Shown here one piece after another: positions 15,487 to 25,594 of a stretch of DNA of 64,000 nucleotides; position 1 is the first letter of the stretch, and each line of letters starts with the position of its first letter. The stretch comes from Priestia aryabhattai. GTDB taxonomy: Bacteria > Bacillota > Bacilli > Bacillales > Bacillaceae_H. A model generated the notes under the pieces. That model was not told where the DNA came from, searched no databases, and saw only the letters and a list, made by a program, of their open reading frames with translations. The position numbers and the translations under genes are program-made. The stretch spans positions 1 through 64,000 of the forward strand of contig NZ_JAMBOQ010000001.1 of NCBI RefSeq assembly GCF_023715685.1. Reading direction: 5' to 3'.

Positions 15487-16503
15487 ATGACAATAATTAT
15501 TAGTAAGTTACCGAAAAAACAAATGCCTTATTTATTACGAAATGGCAAAGGTCCTAAATACTTATTTGGCAGACAAGTAGCAACCATTATGGCTAACGCT
15601 GAAAGTACAGGTAATATGTTTGAAATCGTCTTGCTTTCAGGGGGAAAAGGAGACTCTTTCCCACTTCATCTTCATAAAGAAACCCATGAAGGCATTTTAG
15701 TTCTAGACGGAAGAGTAGAACTTATCCTTAATGGAGAAAAGCACCTACTTGTATCAGGTGACTATGCTCATATTCCAGCAGGTACAGCGCACAGCTATGA
15801 AATGAAGAGTCATCGTACTCGTTTTGTTTCCTATACAATGGCAGAAAAAGTTGCTAACTTTTATGCTGAAATTGGTAAACCTTATCAGCATGTAGAGCAT
15901 CCGCCGTATGCTGAAGAATTATCTTATAAGTGCTTTTTACAAGCTGCAGCATTCTCTGATATTGAGTTTGTATTAAACGAGAAACCTATAGAGACTGAAG
16001 CTAAACTTGTAACAAACTCAAAACGTCCTGATAAAGTAGTTTCATACGTTCTTGAATCTGGCGAAGGTGATCGTCTTTTAACAGGTGACCAGCTTCATCG
16101 AATTGTGGCAGCACAGACAAATACGAATGGACAGTTTATTGTGGTTTCATCTGAAGGTCCTAAAGGAGATCGTATTGTGGATCATTACCATGAACATCAT
16201 ACGGAAACATTTTACTGCTTAGAAGGGCAAATGACCATGTGGGCAAATGGCGAAGAAATTGTGTTAAACCCGGGAGATTTTCTTCATGTTCCGGCTAATA
16301 CAGCTCACTCATATCGTCTAGATTCTCCTTATACGAAAATGGTAGGCTTACTGGTTTCTGGTTTATTTGAACCATTCTTCCGTACGTTAGGAGACCAATA
16401 TGAATATTACGTTTTCCCAGCTGAATCTCAGCCACTACGTTTTGATCGAGTTATTAAAAAGATCCACACCCTTGATTTAAAAATGGCCAATCAAAAGGAG
16501 TAG
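15487..16503 (+). CDS. qdoI: Quercetin 2,3-dioxygenase (bicupin)
   Basis: 338 residues with two cupin domains (about 40-140 and 205-310). Each carries metal ligands: HLHKETHEG in the first and HYHEHHTETFYC in the second, with later histidines in AGTAHSY and ANTAHSY. The enzyme opens the flavonol ring of quercetin, releasing CO. Length and order match B. subtilis QdoI/YxaG. ATG follows AAGGAGGAAA. It forms a regulatory pair with qdoR. Confidence 0.9.
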   Translation: MTIIISKLPKKQMPYLLRNGKGPKYLFGRQVATIMANAESTGNMFEIVLLSGGKGDSFPLHLHKETHEGILVLDGRVELILNGEKHLLVSGDYAHIPAGTAHSYEMKSHRTRFVSYTMAEKVANFYAEIGKPYQHVEHPPYAEELSYKCFLQAAAFSDIEFVLNEKPIETEAKLVTNSKRPDKVVSYVLESGEGDRLLTGDQLHRIVAAQTNTNGQFIVVSSEGPKGDRIVDHYHEHHTETFYCLEGQMTMWANGEEIVLNPGDFLHVPANTAHSYRLDSPYTKMVGLLVSGLFEPFFRTLGDQYEYYVFPAESQPLRFDRVIKKIHTLDLKMANQKE

Positions 16504-16548
16504 ATTGAACGTTAAGCATTGTGTCATTTTAATAGAAGTACTTTTAAC

Positions 16549-16600
16549 GTAGCAAAAAGCCACTTGTATAATGATAAGTGGCTTTTGTACTGTGTGTTTT
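16549..16600 (+). repeat. Dispersed terminator repeat, copy 3 (qdoI terminator)
   Basis: It begins GTAGCAAAAAGCCACTTG. The hairpin AAAAGCCACTT/AAGTGGCTTTT lies 50 bp after the qdoI stop, so here the repeat probably is the terminator. It lacks the long tail shared by copies 1 and 2. Confidence 0.75.
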
Positions 16601-16628
16601 AGGTATTGAATTGTTACTGCTAGGTTAT

Positions 16629-17609
16629 TTACACGCTAGTAATTTCCATTTTTTCAATACTTGACATTGCCTCAATTGCTCCTATCTTTGTACATACAAG
16701 CGCTCCAACCCGATTTGCAAATGTAATAATGTCGAGTAACTGCTCAAAATCATTTTCAATGGATTTGATATTCTGTGTGTTTGCTAATTTGAATAAAGTT
16801 GCACCTACAAAAGCATCGCCAGCTCCTGTAGAGTCAATTGACTTAATAGGAATACTCTTTACTAGTTCTTTTTTTCTGCTATTAGATATCAATGTTCCTT
16901 TTCTTCCAAGAGTAACTGCTACAATTGTAGCTCCCATTTTATGTAGGGCATCAACACCTAATTCATGATCTTTAATACTTGTGATGATTTCTAATTCCTC
17001 ATCACTTACTTTTACAAAATCACTTAAAGCAATAGCTTTCTTAGCAATTGAGATGAAATCACTTAATCTTCCCTTCCATAAATCCCTTCGATAGTTAGGA
17101 TCAAAAGAAATAAATTTTCCTTTCTCTCTACCACTAGATATAAGACTTAAATAAGTTTCACGGAATGGAGAATTTAACATAGCCGTAGCTGAACCAAAAT
17201 GAAGGATCTTAGCTTTATTTATTTCATTTAGGTCAATGTCATCCAATGTCATTAAAGCGTCAGCTCCCCTATGAAATACAAAATCTCGCTCACCATTTTC
17301 TTGCAAGGACACAAAGGCTAAGGTAGTTGCTGTTTTCTCATCCCAAGCAAGCATGGAAGTATCTACGTTTAATGAATTTAAGGTTTCTTCTAAAAAGTAA
17401 CCGAATGGGTCCTTACCTACTTTACCACTAAATGATACATTCCCCCCTAGTTTGGCTATGGTTGCGCATACATTCGCTGGTGCTCCGCCGGCACTTTTTA
17501 AAAATTGGCGTCCTTCTATTAAATTAGAATTAATATCGCTACAAAAGAAATCAATTAATAATTCTCCTACACAAACAACTGAAGCATTTTCACTTATACT
17601 ATTTTGCAC
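16629..17609 (-). CDS. fruC: PfkB-family fructokinase
   Basis: 326 residues of the PfkB/ribokinase fold, phosphorylating a sugar (probably fructose) with ATP. It has the N-terminal [16 protein letters not shown] signature and the C-terminal PfkB signature [15 protein letters not shown] with its catalytic aspartate. Start is GTG at 17609. It is third in gutB-gutP-fruC. Sorbitol dehydrogenase makes fructose, and this kinase would produce fructose phosphate. B. subtilis has the same gene order, with ydjE/fruC in this place. Confidence 0.85.
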   Translation of the reverse strand: MQNSISENASVVCVGELLIDFFCSDINSNLIEGRQFLKSAGGAPANVCATIAKLGGNVSFSGKVGKDPFGYFLEETLNSLNVDTSMLAWDEKTATTLAFVSLQENGERDFVFHRGADALMTLDDIDLNEINKAKILHFGSATAMLNSPFRETYLSLISSGREKGKFISFDPNYRRDLWKGRLSDFISIAKKAIALSDFVKVSDEELEIITSIKDHELGVDALHKMGATIVAVTLGRKGTLISNSRKKELVKSIPIKSIDSTGAGDAFVGATLFKLANTQNIKSIENDFEQLLDIITFANRVGALVCTKIGAIEAMSSIEKMEITSV

Positions 17610-17649
17610 TTATATCACACTCATTTACTTAATTTTAAAATTGAATTAA

Positions 17650-19044
17650 CTACTTAGATTTTTTCTCTAAATCCAAAATCATTTTCTTGTATGTTTTTTC
17701 AGTTAAAGGATAAAAGCATATTATTAATACAGACAGTAAAATGAAAATTCCTGGCACTAAAGCATTCATATTTTTAATAGCATTTAGGGAAGTTACGGTT
17801 TGTTCTGCATTAGCTACATAACCTGCTATACCCAAATAAATGGCAGAGAATGAGCCAGCAAGCGCAACTCCTAACTTATTAGTAAAACTCATTAAGGAAA
17901 TAACAACACCATCTGCTCGAACTCCAGTTTTCCATTCAGCATAATCTACACAATCGGCAACCATTCCCCAAGCTAGTGTGTTTAGTGGGGTTGTAAAGAA
18001 TCCTGAAGCAAACAACCAAAATAAAATTAAAGTAACTGAATCAAAAGAAGTAAACTGGAGTCCTATATATGAAATAAGAGATACGCTAGCTGATACAATC
18101 ATTACACTCTTTCTACCCCATTTATCGGAGAATAAAGGAATAAATAAGTTACTAATTAGTGCAGCTCCAAAAAATAAAACAGTGCCCCAAAATACTAATT
18201 CTTTTTGGTGAACATTGTAAGTAAAATAGTAAACCATTGTACTAAGTTTAATATTAAAACCGATAGCAAATGCCAAGAAAGCTGAAACTAATACTAGTAG
18301 TGGCTTGTTTTTAAACAAAACAGATAAAGTTACTTTAAGCCCATGTTTTTTACTCTTTTTAGGAACAATACGCTCTCGTACCGTAAAGAAGCTAAATAGA
18401 TTTAAAATTATACTTACAACAGCATAGACTAGCGCAGTCATTTGGAATCCAAGTTCTTGATTTCTTCCTCCAAGAGCTGTTACAAGAGGTGTTGCGCATG
18501 AAATGGAGAGGAGTATTCCTACATAAACTAATATCATACGAGTAGTCGTTAAAACCGTACGTTCCTGAACATTATTAGTAATTCGTCCTGTTAAACTATT
18601 AACTGGAATCGTTTGCATACTAAAAGTCATCCCTAGTAAGATATAGGTAATATACATATATATAATATTTCCAGTTGACCCTAAGTGAGGGTTGGTAAAA
18701 CATAGGATAGTGAATAACGCAAAAGGAAGTGAGACCCACAACAAATATGGTCTTGCTTTTCCCCAACGTGTATTAGTTTTATCTAAAATAACTCCCATTA
18801 TAGGGTCGCAAATAGCATCCAGAACTCGTACTACTAAAAACAATGTCGCAACAACTGCAGGATGAATACCTCCAACATCAGTGTAATAGAAAAGTAGATA
18901 GGCATTAACGAATTGAAAAACAATATTATATGACATATCTCCCAATCCATATCCAAACCGTTCTAACCAGGACAGCCTAGTAGTAGAACTAGATTTGTCT
19001 TTATTTTCAGTCTCTAATATTTGTGATTGTTCTGCGTTTAACAT
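17650..19044 (-). CDS. gutP: Glucitol transporter GutP (GPH/MFS type)
   Basis: About 464 residues with 12 predicted membrane spans and the GPH-type N-terminus [22 protein letters not shown] followed by [15 protein letters not shown] sequence. Start chosen is ATG at 19044, seven bases after GGGGGT; a TTG six bases earlier is less likely. It sits between the sorbitol dehydrogenase and fructokinase genes, so proton-coupled uptake of glucitol is the obvious role. A perfect cre box lies just upstream of the ribosome site. Confidence 0.82.
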   Translation of the reverse strand: MLNAEQSQILETENKDKSSSTTRLSWLERFGYGLGDMSYNIVFQFVNAYLLFYYTDVGGIHPAVVATLFLVVRVLDAICDPIMGVILDKTNTRWGKARPYLLWVSLPFALFTILCFTNPHLGSTGNIIYMYITYILLGMTFSMQTIPVNSLTGRITNNVQERTVLTTTRMILVYVGILLSISCATPLVTALGGRNQELGFQMTALVYAVVSIILNLFSFFTVRERIVPKKSKKHGLKVTLSVLFKNKPLLVLVSAFLAFAIGFNIKLSTMVYYFTYNVHQKELVFWGTVLFFGAALISNLFIPLFSDKWGRKSVMIVSASVSLISYIGLQFTSFDSVTLILFWLFASGFFTTPLNTLAWGMVADCVDYAEWKTGVRADGVVISLMSFTNKLGVALAGSFSAIYLGIAGYVANAEQTVTSLNAIKNMNALVPGIFILLSVLIICFYPLTEKTYKKMILDLEKKSK

Positions 19045-19057
19045 AGGCAATACCCCC

Positions 19058-19072
19058 AGAATGCGTTTTCAA
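19058..19072 (-). promoter_or_regulatory. CcpA cre box upstream of gutP
   Basis: The minus strand reads TTGAAAACGCATTCT, matching every defined position of WTGNAANCGNWNNCW. It lies 14 bp before the gutP start, in the transcribed region if the genes are read from the gutB promoter, so it could act as a CcpA roadblock under glucose. Confidence 0.75.
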
Positions 19073-19331
19073 AAATATGTTAAGAAAACCAATATAAAAT
19101 CCGCTTATGGACCTTTTCTTTTAATAAAACAATTGTTACTTAGTGAAGCCTGAGGAAGAACTACTCTTTTTTCTTTTCTAATCATTAAATCTTAAAAAAA
19201 ACAGACGCGGACTACTTGCAGTTGTTCTATTTTTAAATCCGCATCTGAAAATTAGAAGTCAAAGAATTTTGTTATAAATAACAATTAAAACCTAGCTTCC
19301 AAGTTTAGTGTTTTATTCCATTAAATCAAAA

Positions 19332-20393
19332 TTATTCGTTTGGATACACTATAACTTTTAAACATTCGTTTTTAAAATTCAGTGCCCTCTCCATCGCTTC
19401 ATGTGTGTCAGCTAACGCATATTTATCTGTTACAAGGTTCTTTGTATCAATTGCACCATAAGCAAGAAACTTAATTCCCTTTGGATAAGTGTTGGCATAA
19501 CGGAAAATACCATATATATCAATCTCATTATCGGCAATAAATGGTACATCGAGTGCAATGTCACTTTGAGGAGGTAAACCTACAATTGCTAATTTTCCAC
19601 CACGACGAAGTGAAGCTAATGAAGATTGTAATGCTTTTGGGTTTCCTGCTGTCTCCCACGCAACGTCAACGCCTATGTTATCGGTAATGTTTTTAATTTC
19701 ATTAAGAGGATCTTTCTCTCTGATATTAATAACATGAGTTGCCCCCATTCGTTTTGCTGCCTCAAGACGCAATGGTTCTAAGTCTGTTGCTATTATTGTA
19801 CTTGCTCCACATGCTTTCGCTGCGGCCACTGCCATTAGACCTACCGGTCCCATTCCCATAATAGCAATTGTTGACCCCGGCTGAAGTTTTGTTCTCGTCG
19901 CTGCGTGAATGCCAACTGAAAAAGGTTCTATTAAGGCAGCATCTTCATAGGAAAGGGTATCTGGGATTGAAAAGACAAAATCCTGACGCATTTTTATATA
20001 TTGAACAAAGGCACCATCAACCGGTGGTGTTGCCAAAAATTGAACATCTGGACAAAGGTTATATCTTCCCTCTTTGCATGCTTCACAATGTCCACAGGTT
20101 ACTCCTGGTTCAACGGCTACGCGGTCACCTACACTAAATCTTTCAACAGATGATCCAATAGCTACAATCTCACCTGAGCACTCATGTCCAAGGATAAATG
20201 GTTTCTCTACTTTGTATTTACCAATTCTACCGTGGGTATAATAATGTAAGTCTGAGCCACAAATCCCTACAGCCATTACTTTAATTAAAACTTCATTATC
20301 ATCAATTTGTGGTATAGGTAGTGTTTCAATACTAATTTCTCTTGTGCCGTGCATGACAGCTGCTTTCATAGTTTTAGGTAAGTTGTTATTCAT
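19332..20393 (-). CDS. gutB: Sorbitol (glucitol) dehydrogenase GutB
   Basis: 353 residues, zinc-dependent medium-chain dehydrogenase that oxidises D-glucitol to fructose with NAD+. It shows the catalytic zinc site GICGSDLHYYTHG and GHECSGEIV, the structural-zinc cysteines in GVTCGHCEACKEGRYNLCPD, and a Rossmann motif GMGPVGLMA near 180. ATG at 20393 follows AAAGGAAAA. It is first of gutB-gutP-fruC and divergent from gutR. Confidence 0.9.
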   Translation of the reverse strand: MNNNLPKTMKAAVMHGTREISIETLPIPQIDDNEVLIKVMAVGICGSDLHYYTHGRIGKYKVEKPFILGHECSGEIVAIGSSVERFSVGDRVAVEPGVTCGHCEACKEGRYNLCPDVQFLATPPVDGAFVQYIKMRQDFVFSIPDTLSYEDAALIEPFSVGIHAATRTKLQPGSTIAIMGMGPVGLMAVAAAKACGASTIIATDLEPLRLEAAKRMGATHVINIREKDPLNEIKNITDNIGVDVAWETAGNPKALQSSLASLRRGGKLAIVGLPPQSDIALDVPFIADNEIDIYGIFRYANTYPKGIKFLAYGAIDTKNLVTDKYALADTHEAMERALNFKNECLKVIVYPNE

Positions 20394-20607
20394 CAATAAT
20401 TTTCCTTTCTTTAATAGAATTTCTATATAAATCCATAACGTGAAAATTAATATGAATTTATTTTTAACTCATAAACCTCTAATGTACTTGACTGTATCTT
20501 AAATATATTTCTATTATTATGTAAGTGCATACATTTTGAAGTTTTTTATTACATGAGCTAATTTTACCTGTTAACATCACATTATTAATAGCCTTTTGTA
20601 CTGTATA

Positions 20608-20630
20608 AAAGTACAGTAGCACTGTACTTT
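20608..20630. promoter_or_regulatory. Inverted repeat, probable GutR binding site
   Basis: AAAGTACAGT-AGC-ACTGTACTTT is a perfect inverted repeat in the gutR/gutB intergenic region. A partial second copy (TGTACTGT...AGTACAG) overlaps it at 20598-20617. GutR of B. subtilis binds a long imperfect repeat upstream of gutB. Assignment here is by position; the site lies nearer gutR. Confidence 0.6.
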
Positions 20631-20694
20631 CCTTTTTTATATACAAAAAAAGATATAGCGTTAAAATAAAGCTAATAGGAGGTGTAAAGTTCTT

Positions 20695-23220
20695 ATGGCT
20701 GAAATTGAAGATCAGAAGAAATTTGCAGAACTGTTATCTTTGGGTGTTAAAGAACTAAAACTTCACCCTGATTATAAGATTAAAAGAAAAAAAGGCGAAG
20801 ATAGCTCACTAGGACAATCTTATATAGCTAATGTCGCCAATGAATTAGGTGTATCATCCAATACAATTAAAAGTTGGATAGGCCAGATGGGTTTGAAATA
20901 TATTCCTGGCCGTATTGATGATGGGAAGCTTTTCGGTGTCATATGGATAATACTAAAAAAAACGGATTTAGATATAGATTGGTTCTCAAAACTGATGGAA
21001 ACAACTTCTATACCTATTCTTAAACCTGCTTTACCTGCTTGGGTATCTTCATGTCTGGGAAAGGCGAAAATATTAGGGGCAGACAACTCATTTGGCGCAC
21101 CCCTTAATGGAGATATTGAGGAAGTAGTTAAACAACTATTTTCTAATAAACAGCAGACTGAAGATGCTAATTTCAAAGAATATTCCACAATACATAATTT
21201 ACCAACACGTTGGTCAGGCGTTTTTATTGGAAGACACATTGACTTAGAGGCAATTCGCCAGTGGGTAAATTCCCCTTCTCCATTATGTTTAATTGCCGGA
21301 TGGGCTGGTATTGGAAAAACAACCATTGCTCTTGAAGTAGCATACGCATGTGTTCAGGAGCATTATAAGGAAGTAGAAAACCTTGAAATGGATTGGCCAA
21401 AATTCAACTCTATAATATGGTTTAGTGCCGATTGGAAAGGACTAACCTTTAGTGACTTTCTAAATACAATTGCTTACCAACTTGGACGGATAGAACAAAT
21501 AAACCGATCAATTGATGAAAAACGTTTTGTGGTTCGTAATGCACTGGCTAATTATGCAAAAGAAGAATCCGTATTACTTGTTATAGATAGTATCGATACA
21601 GCTGAAAGTGAAATTTATGAATTTATTACTAATCTTCCACAAGGCGTTAAAGTATTACTCACATCTCGTGAGAATCTACAACAAAAATATAGAAACAACT
21701 TTAGAGATATGGTAACCATTCAACTAAAGGGTCTGGAAAAAGATGACGCTCTTAACTATCTTTCTTATGAAGTGCAACAACATATGAAAATGTCTAATTC
21801 TTCAAATAAACAAGAACAAATGGAACAGTTATTAAATAGCCCTCGTGAAATTCGCGAAGAGCTAATTTCGGCTACTGCTGGAAACCCTAAAGCTATCGCG
21901 CTTAGTATAGCTTACATTGCAGATGATGACATTCCTGCTCAGCAACTCATTGAGGAACTGGGCAAAGCAGGTTACTCACTTTTGGAATTATTTGATTTTC
22001 TTTTTGGACGTACGTGGGAGCGATGTAATGAGGACACTTTACTTCTATGGAAAGTGTTATGTTTTTTCAGTAAACCTCCTGATGAGGAAAGTTGGGCAAC
22101 AGTGGCTGGACTAGACGCTCGAAGATTCCATTTTGCTGTTGATCAAATGAAACTATTTGCACTTATTCAAGGAGAACGTATAGAAGGAAAAATTCATTAT
22201 TTAGGGCATCAAACCGTAGTAACGTATGGTGAACAACGATTGTTAGAAGATAAACAATTCGAAAATATAGCACGTAAGCGTTGGAGCCAATACTATATCC
22301 AGTATTTAGACAACCATTTAAAACGAGATCTTCCTGATTCTATTTATTGGAGTTATTTACTTGGTCGTGATTTGGAGGAAATTAAGAAAGAATGGCTAAA
22401 TATACTTAAAGTTATAAAATGGGCAAACAAATCCGACCAAAAAGAGCTTTTGATTGAACTTGTAATTCGTATAAGCCATTTTCTAAGTCGAATTAATTTA
22501 CCTTTAAGGATTAAATATGGGAAAATAGCAGCAGATTATGCAAAACAACTTAGAAAACATACACATGAAGCATTTTTTCGAATCGACACATTGGGGTGGG
22601 CACTGATGGAGGTCAATAACCTAGATGATTCCCTACTACAAATAGATTCCGGTCTAAAGACACTAGATCAGTTAAGCTCAGACAATTCTGATGTTTACGA
22701 TTTGAAGGCTTTGGGACTTTCCTTAAAAGCAAGGCTTTTTTTAAAGAAGAATAATCCTAAGAAAGCAGAACGTATTCTTAAAGAAGTTAGGGAGATTTCT
22801 ACTACACCAGTTATTCAGCATAGAATTTTGCTAGTGCGCGGTGATTTATTTATGCTGTATAAAAATTATGAAGCAGCCATCTGGTTATACGAAGAAGCTA
22901 ATGAAATCAGTTTAATCTATGGAGGAGAAAAGACCATTGAAGCTTACTTCAATTTAGGAGTAGCTTATGTCATTTGTGATAAGCTTGAAGAAGCAGAAAA
23001 ATGCTTTAATAGCCTTCTTTATCAAAAAGATAAAGCCAACCAAATTGAATTAATATATTACCACTATGGAATGGCCCAATTGTTATTACGAAAAGGAGAG
23101 CATATGGAGGCTTTACAATCAAGCCAAAAAGCTATCAACCTTATCGATTCTTGGGGACCAACCATTAGTATTCGAAAAGAAGTAGAAGAATTCAATGACG
23201 TCATTAAACATAATATTTGA
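20695..23220 (+). CDS. gutR: GutR, STAND-type transcriptional activator
   Basis: 841 residues, close to the about 830 of B. subtilis GutR. The N-terminal region has a helix-turn-helix (LGVSSNTIKSWIGQMGLKYI, about 50-70). A NB-ARC/STAND NTPase follows with Walker A AGWAGIGKTT near 201 and Walker B SVLLVIDSID near 292. The C-terminal third (about 600-830) is a TPR-like superhelix. Glucitol binding lets such proteins bind ATP and switch on gutB. ATG follows AGGAGGTG. The divergent gutB-gutP-fruC genes support the name. Confidence 0.88.
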   Translation: MAEIEDQKKFAELLSLGVKELKLHPDYKIKRKKGEDSSLGQSYIANVANELGVSSNTIKSWIGQMGLKYIPGRIDDGKLFGVIWIILKKTDLDIDWFSKLMETTSIPILKPALPAWVSSCLGKAKILGADNSFGAPLNGDIEEVVKQLFSNKQQTEDANFKEYSTIHNLPTRWSGVFIGRHIDLEAIRQWVNSPSPLCLIAGWAGIGKTTIALEVAYACVQEHYKEVENLEMDWPKFNSIIWFSADWKGLTFSDFLNTIAYQLGRIEQINRSIDEKRFVVRNALANYAKEESVLLVIDSIDTAESEIYEFITNLPQGVKVLLTSRENLQQKYRNNFRDMVTIQLKGLEKDDALNYLSYEVQQHMKMSNSSNKQEQMEQLLNSPREIREELISATAGNPKAIALSIAYIADDDIPAQQLIEELGKAGYSLLELFDFLFGRTWERCNEDTLLLWKVLCFFSKPPDEESWATVAGLDARRFHFAVDQMKLFALIQGERIEGKIHYLGHQTVVTYGEQRLLEDKQFENIARKRWSQYYIQYLDNHLKRDLPDSIYWSYLLGRDLEEIKKEWLNILKVIKWANKSDQKELLIELVIRISHFLSRINLPLRIKYGKIAADYAKQLRKHTHEAFFRIDTLGWALMEVNNLDDSLLQIDSGLKTLDQLSSDNSDVYDLKALGLSLKARLFLKKNNPKKAERILKEVREISTTPVIQHRILLVRGDLFMLYKNYEAAIWLYEEANEISLIYGGEKTIEAYFNLGVAYVICDKLEEAEKCFNSLLYQKDKANQIELIYYHYGMAQLLLRKGEHMEALQSSQKAINLIDSWGPTISIRKEVEEFNDVIKHNI

Positions 23221-23229
23221 AAGAATTAA

Positions 23230-23275
23230 GTAGAAAAAAGCCACTTGTTTTATATAAGTGGCTTCTTAAATTGGC
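23230..23275 (+). repeat. Dispersed terminator repeat, copy 4 (gutR terminator)
   Basis: AAAAGCCACTTGTTT...AAGTGGCTTC is the same hairpin as at 12248, 14667 and 16549, placed just after the gutR stop, followed by TTAAATTGGCTATTTTTT. Confidence 0.7.
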
Positions 23276-23291
23276 TATTTTTTAAATAACT

Positions 23292-23525
23292 TTAATCATT
23301 TAACCCTTTTCCATTGAGAATGTTCTGCATACATTTTTCAACCCTTGATTCTCGAGTCTTAGATTGCTTAGCTGTAGAAAAATAAATAATATATGCTCTT
23401 TGCCGTTCTGGAGTCAATGCTTCAAAAGCTGTTTTCAGTGCAGGAATTTCATCAAATTTATGTTGAAGTTCTTCAGGGATAATCAGTTCTTCAGGCTTTT
23501 TAACTTTCAAACCGGCTTTTTCCAC
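23292..23525 (-). pseudogene. YdeI/OmpD-associated family protein, C-terminal half only
   Basis: 77 residues from a GTG at 23525. The sequence KPEELIIPEELQHKFDEIPALKTAFEALTPERQRAYI and the ending SRVEKCMQNILNGKG are the conserved C-terminal part of the YdeI/OmpD-associated family, whose members are usually near 190 residues. The N-terminal half is missing: at about 23530-23545 the sequence changes abruptly into the C-terminal part of a permease gene on the other strand. So this is a deletion-truncated gene. Confidence 0.7.
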
Positions 23526-23539
23526 TTTTCTGTCAAGTC

Positions 23540-24518
23540 TTTTGGTGAATTTGAATATTGGTCTTCTTTAATTAAAGTAGTGAGTCTTGTTCTGTTTTTA
23601 ATCCTTGGAGGGGCTATCATATGCGGTTTTATATCAGGAGTAGAGTCACCTGGAACATCAAACCTTTTTCATAGAGATGGGTTCCTTCCCAATGGAATCA
23701 GTTCAGTCTTTTTAGGAGTAACGGTTGTAATGTTCTCATTTATGGGAACCGAGTTTGTAGCCACAGCAGCAGGTGAATCACCTCATCCAGAGAAAGCAAT
23801 TATATCCGCAACAAATACTGTCATCTATAGAATTTTACTTTTCTATCTTAGTTTTATCCTGATTCTTGTAACAGTTCTTCCTTGGGATTCTTCTAGTTTG
23901 ATGAAACGTCCTTTTGTATCGCTATTAGAAATCGTCAATATTCCAGCAGCAGCTCAAGTAATGAATTTTCTCTTGTTAATAGCTGTACTTTCTTGCTTAA
24001 ATTCAGGTCTTTATACAAGTTCTCGCATGTTATTTTCTATGGCTCAGAAAGGAGATGCACCTAAACTATTTTTAAAGGTAAATAGAAAAGGAATTCCCTT
24101 TAATGCAATTATAGGCTGTACAATTATCTCTTATATTAGCGTAGGTTTTAATTATCTTTCTCCTGATAAGATTTTTTTGTTTCTAGTCAATGCTTCTGGA
24201 GGAGTCGCTCTTCATGTATATTTGGTAATCGCTTTCTCTCAATTACGTATGCGTAAAAGTTGTGAAAAGGAGCAGCCCGAGAAACTCAAAATAAGGATGT
24301 GGCTGTTCCCTTACTTAACATACAGCACGATTGTTGGCATTACTAGTATTTTTATCGCAATGCCTTTTATTGATTCTTTATGTACACAGTTCTTTTTAAC
24401 TTTACTAATAGCTTTATTCATTATAGGATCTTTCTTTCTTACAAAAAACAGAAGGAATATAACAAAAGTAGAAATAGAGAAAAATTCATTATTAACGTTT
24501 ATAAGTTTTAAAAGTTAA
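23540..24518 (+). pseudogene. Amino-acid permease (APC family), 5' end deleted
   Basis: From about 23540 the plus strand encodes FGEFEYWSSLIKVVSLVLF, through FLPNGISSVFLGVTVVMFSF and GTEFVATAAGESPHPEKAI, to the end. This is the C-terminal two thirds of a RocE/HutM-type permease and aligns with the intact permease at 34500-35933. The first about 150 residues are absent. The open frame runs back into antisense YdeI sequence and has no ribosome site, so it is a fragment created by the same join that cut the YdeI gene. Confidence 0.75.
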
Positions 24519-24542
24519 CATTTATTTCATAATCATTATAAA

Positions 24543-24598
24543 AAGCTCGTGTAAAATAGGCTTATCTCTAAGAAGTAAGCAATTTTTAGACGAGTTTC
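24543..24598. terminator. Long bulged hairpin between converging fragments
   Basis: AAGCTCGTGTAAAAT-A-GGCTTA pairs with TAAGC-AATTTTTA-GACGAGTTT around an 11-nt loop. It lies between the end of the permease fragment and the end of the resolvase gene and can terminate both. Confidence 0.6.
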
Positions 24599-24605
24599 TT
24601 CTTAA

Positions 24606-25226
24606 TTATATAGTAGTCACATTATGCGTATTTTCATGTTGCTTTACTAACTTATAAAACGTTGTCTTTTTTATATTTGCTTCCTTCATTGCCTGTACGG
24701 CTGTAATTTCTTTTTGCTTCCATCGATTATAAACTTCAATAAACTCTTTACTGACTTGAGCTTTAGGTCGCCCGAAAGATACTCCCTTATTCAGCGCAGC
24801 ATCAATACCCTCACGTTGTCGCTTACGAATTCGGTCCCGTTCTTCTTGAGCCATCCAAGACAAAATTTAAAGAACTAAATCGGCAATGAATGTGCCTAAA
24901 CTGTCCTTATACTGAGTTGTATCAAGCAACGGCATATTCAAGACGACAATGTCAGCCTCAATCTCTTTTGTGATCGCATTCCACTCTTGTAAAATTTCTT
25001 CTTTATTACGACCGAAACGATCTAACGAATGAATATAAAGGATATCCTCTTTACGAATCATTCGTTTCAATAATTGATACTGTTCTCGATTGAAGTTTTT
25101 TCCACTTTGTTTATCAATGAAAATATCGCGAGGAGAAATACCCACTTCTTGCAGGGATTGAAGTTGACGACCTTCATTTTGATCTTGACTGCTTACACGT
25201 ATGTATCCAAATCTTCTGTTTTCCAT
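24606..25226 (-). pseudogene. Serine resolvase/invertase with a nonsense codon
   Basis: The N-terminal part (25226-24867) has the resolvase catalytic domain: RFGYIRVSSQDQNEGRQLQ with the active serine, then SLDRFGRN. It stops at TAA after LGTFIADLVL. The same frame continues ILSWMAQEERDRIRKRQREG, GVSFGRPKAQ and the C-terminal helix-turn-helix VQAMKEANIKKTTFYKLVKQ, ending at 24606. Relatives read ...LVLQILSWMAQ..., so one CAA-to-TAA change at about 24864-24866 has killed an otherwise complete 206-residue gene. ATG follows AAAAGGGGTG. Res-like repeats lie directly upstream. Confidence 0.85.
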
Positions 25227-25270
25227 TTTTACACCCCTTTTATAGATCTCTTCTTCTTATTCTACAAAAA

Positions 25271-25337
25271 AACGTTCGTAAAAGTGTATTATCTTTAATA
25301 AACGTTCGTAATTAACTTTAGAACTTAAACGAACGTT
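25271..25337. repeat. res-like resolvase binding region
   Basis: AACGTTCGT occurs at 25271-25279 and 25301-25309, and its complement ACGAACGTT at 25329-25337. Spacings are about 30 and 28 bp, directly upstream of the resolvase gene. Tn3-type res sites have this layout (28-34 bp subsites beginning CGTTCG), so this is probably the resolvase's own site. Confidence 0.65.
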
Positions 25338-25367
25338 AAAAAAGATAGATTTTCTATCCAAAAGAAA

Positions 25368-25395
25368 AGTCCGTAAAGGTATACTTTTACGGACT
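25368..25395. repeat. 28-bp palindrome, 11-6-11 geometry (copy 1)
   Basis: Arms AGTCCGTAAAG and TTTTACGGACT (10 of 11 complementary) flank GTATAC. A closely related 28-bp site lies at 37146-37173. The arm/centre spacing is that of tyrosine recombinase core sites, but an operator or terminator-like hairpin is possible. Confidence 0.6.
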
Positions 25396-25462
25396 ATGAA
25401 TTTGTTTCAGAACGTTAAAGGAAAGCTTGCTACCTAAAGCCAGTTTCCCTAACAGATATTAT

Positions 25463-25502
25463 AAAAAGCTAAGTCCTTTAAGCATAAAGAACTTAGCTTT
25501 TT
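25463..25502. terminator. Bidirectional terminator
   Basis: A 12-bp stem (AAAAAGCTAAGT/ACTTAGCTTTTT) with A- and T-runs outside. The sequence resembles the terminator after tatA at 51101. A degenerate copy of the dif-like element (GATTAGTTAACTAAG) follows at about 25564. Confidence 0.7.
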
Positions 25503-25594
25503 ATTTTCATCAGAAAAATGATTAATAAGTTTTTTACAACAAAAATCAAAGTTAAACGCCTTGATTAGTTAACTAAGAATATCTCCAATTATTA

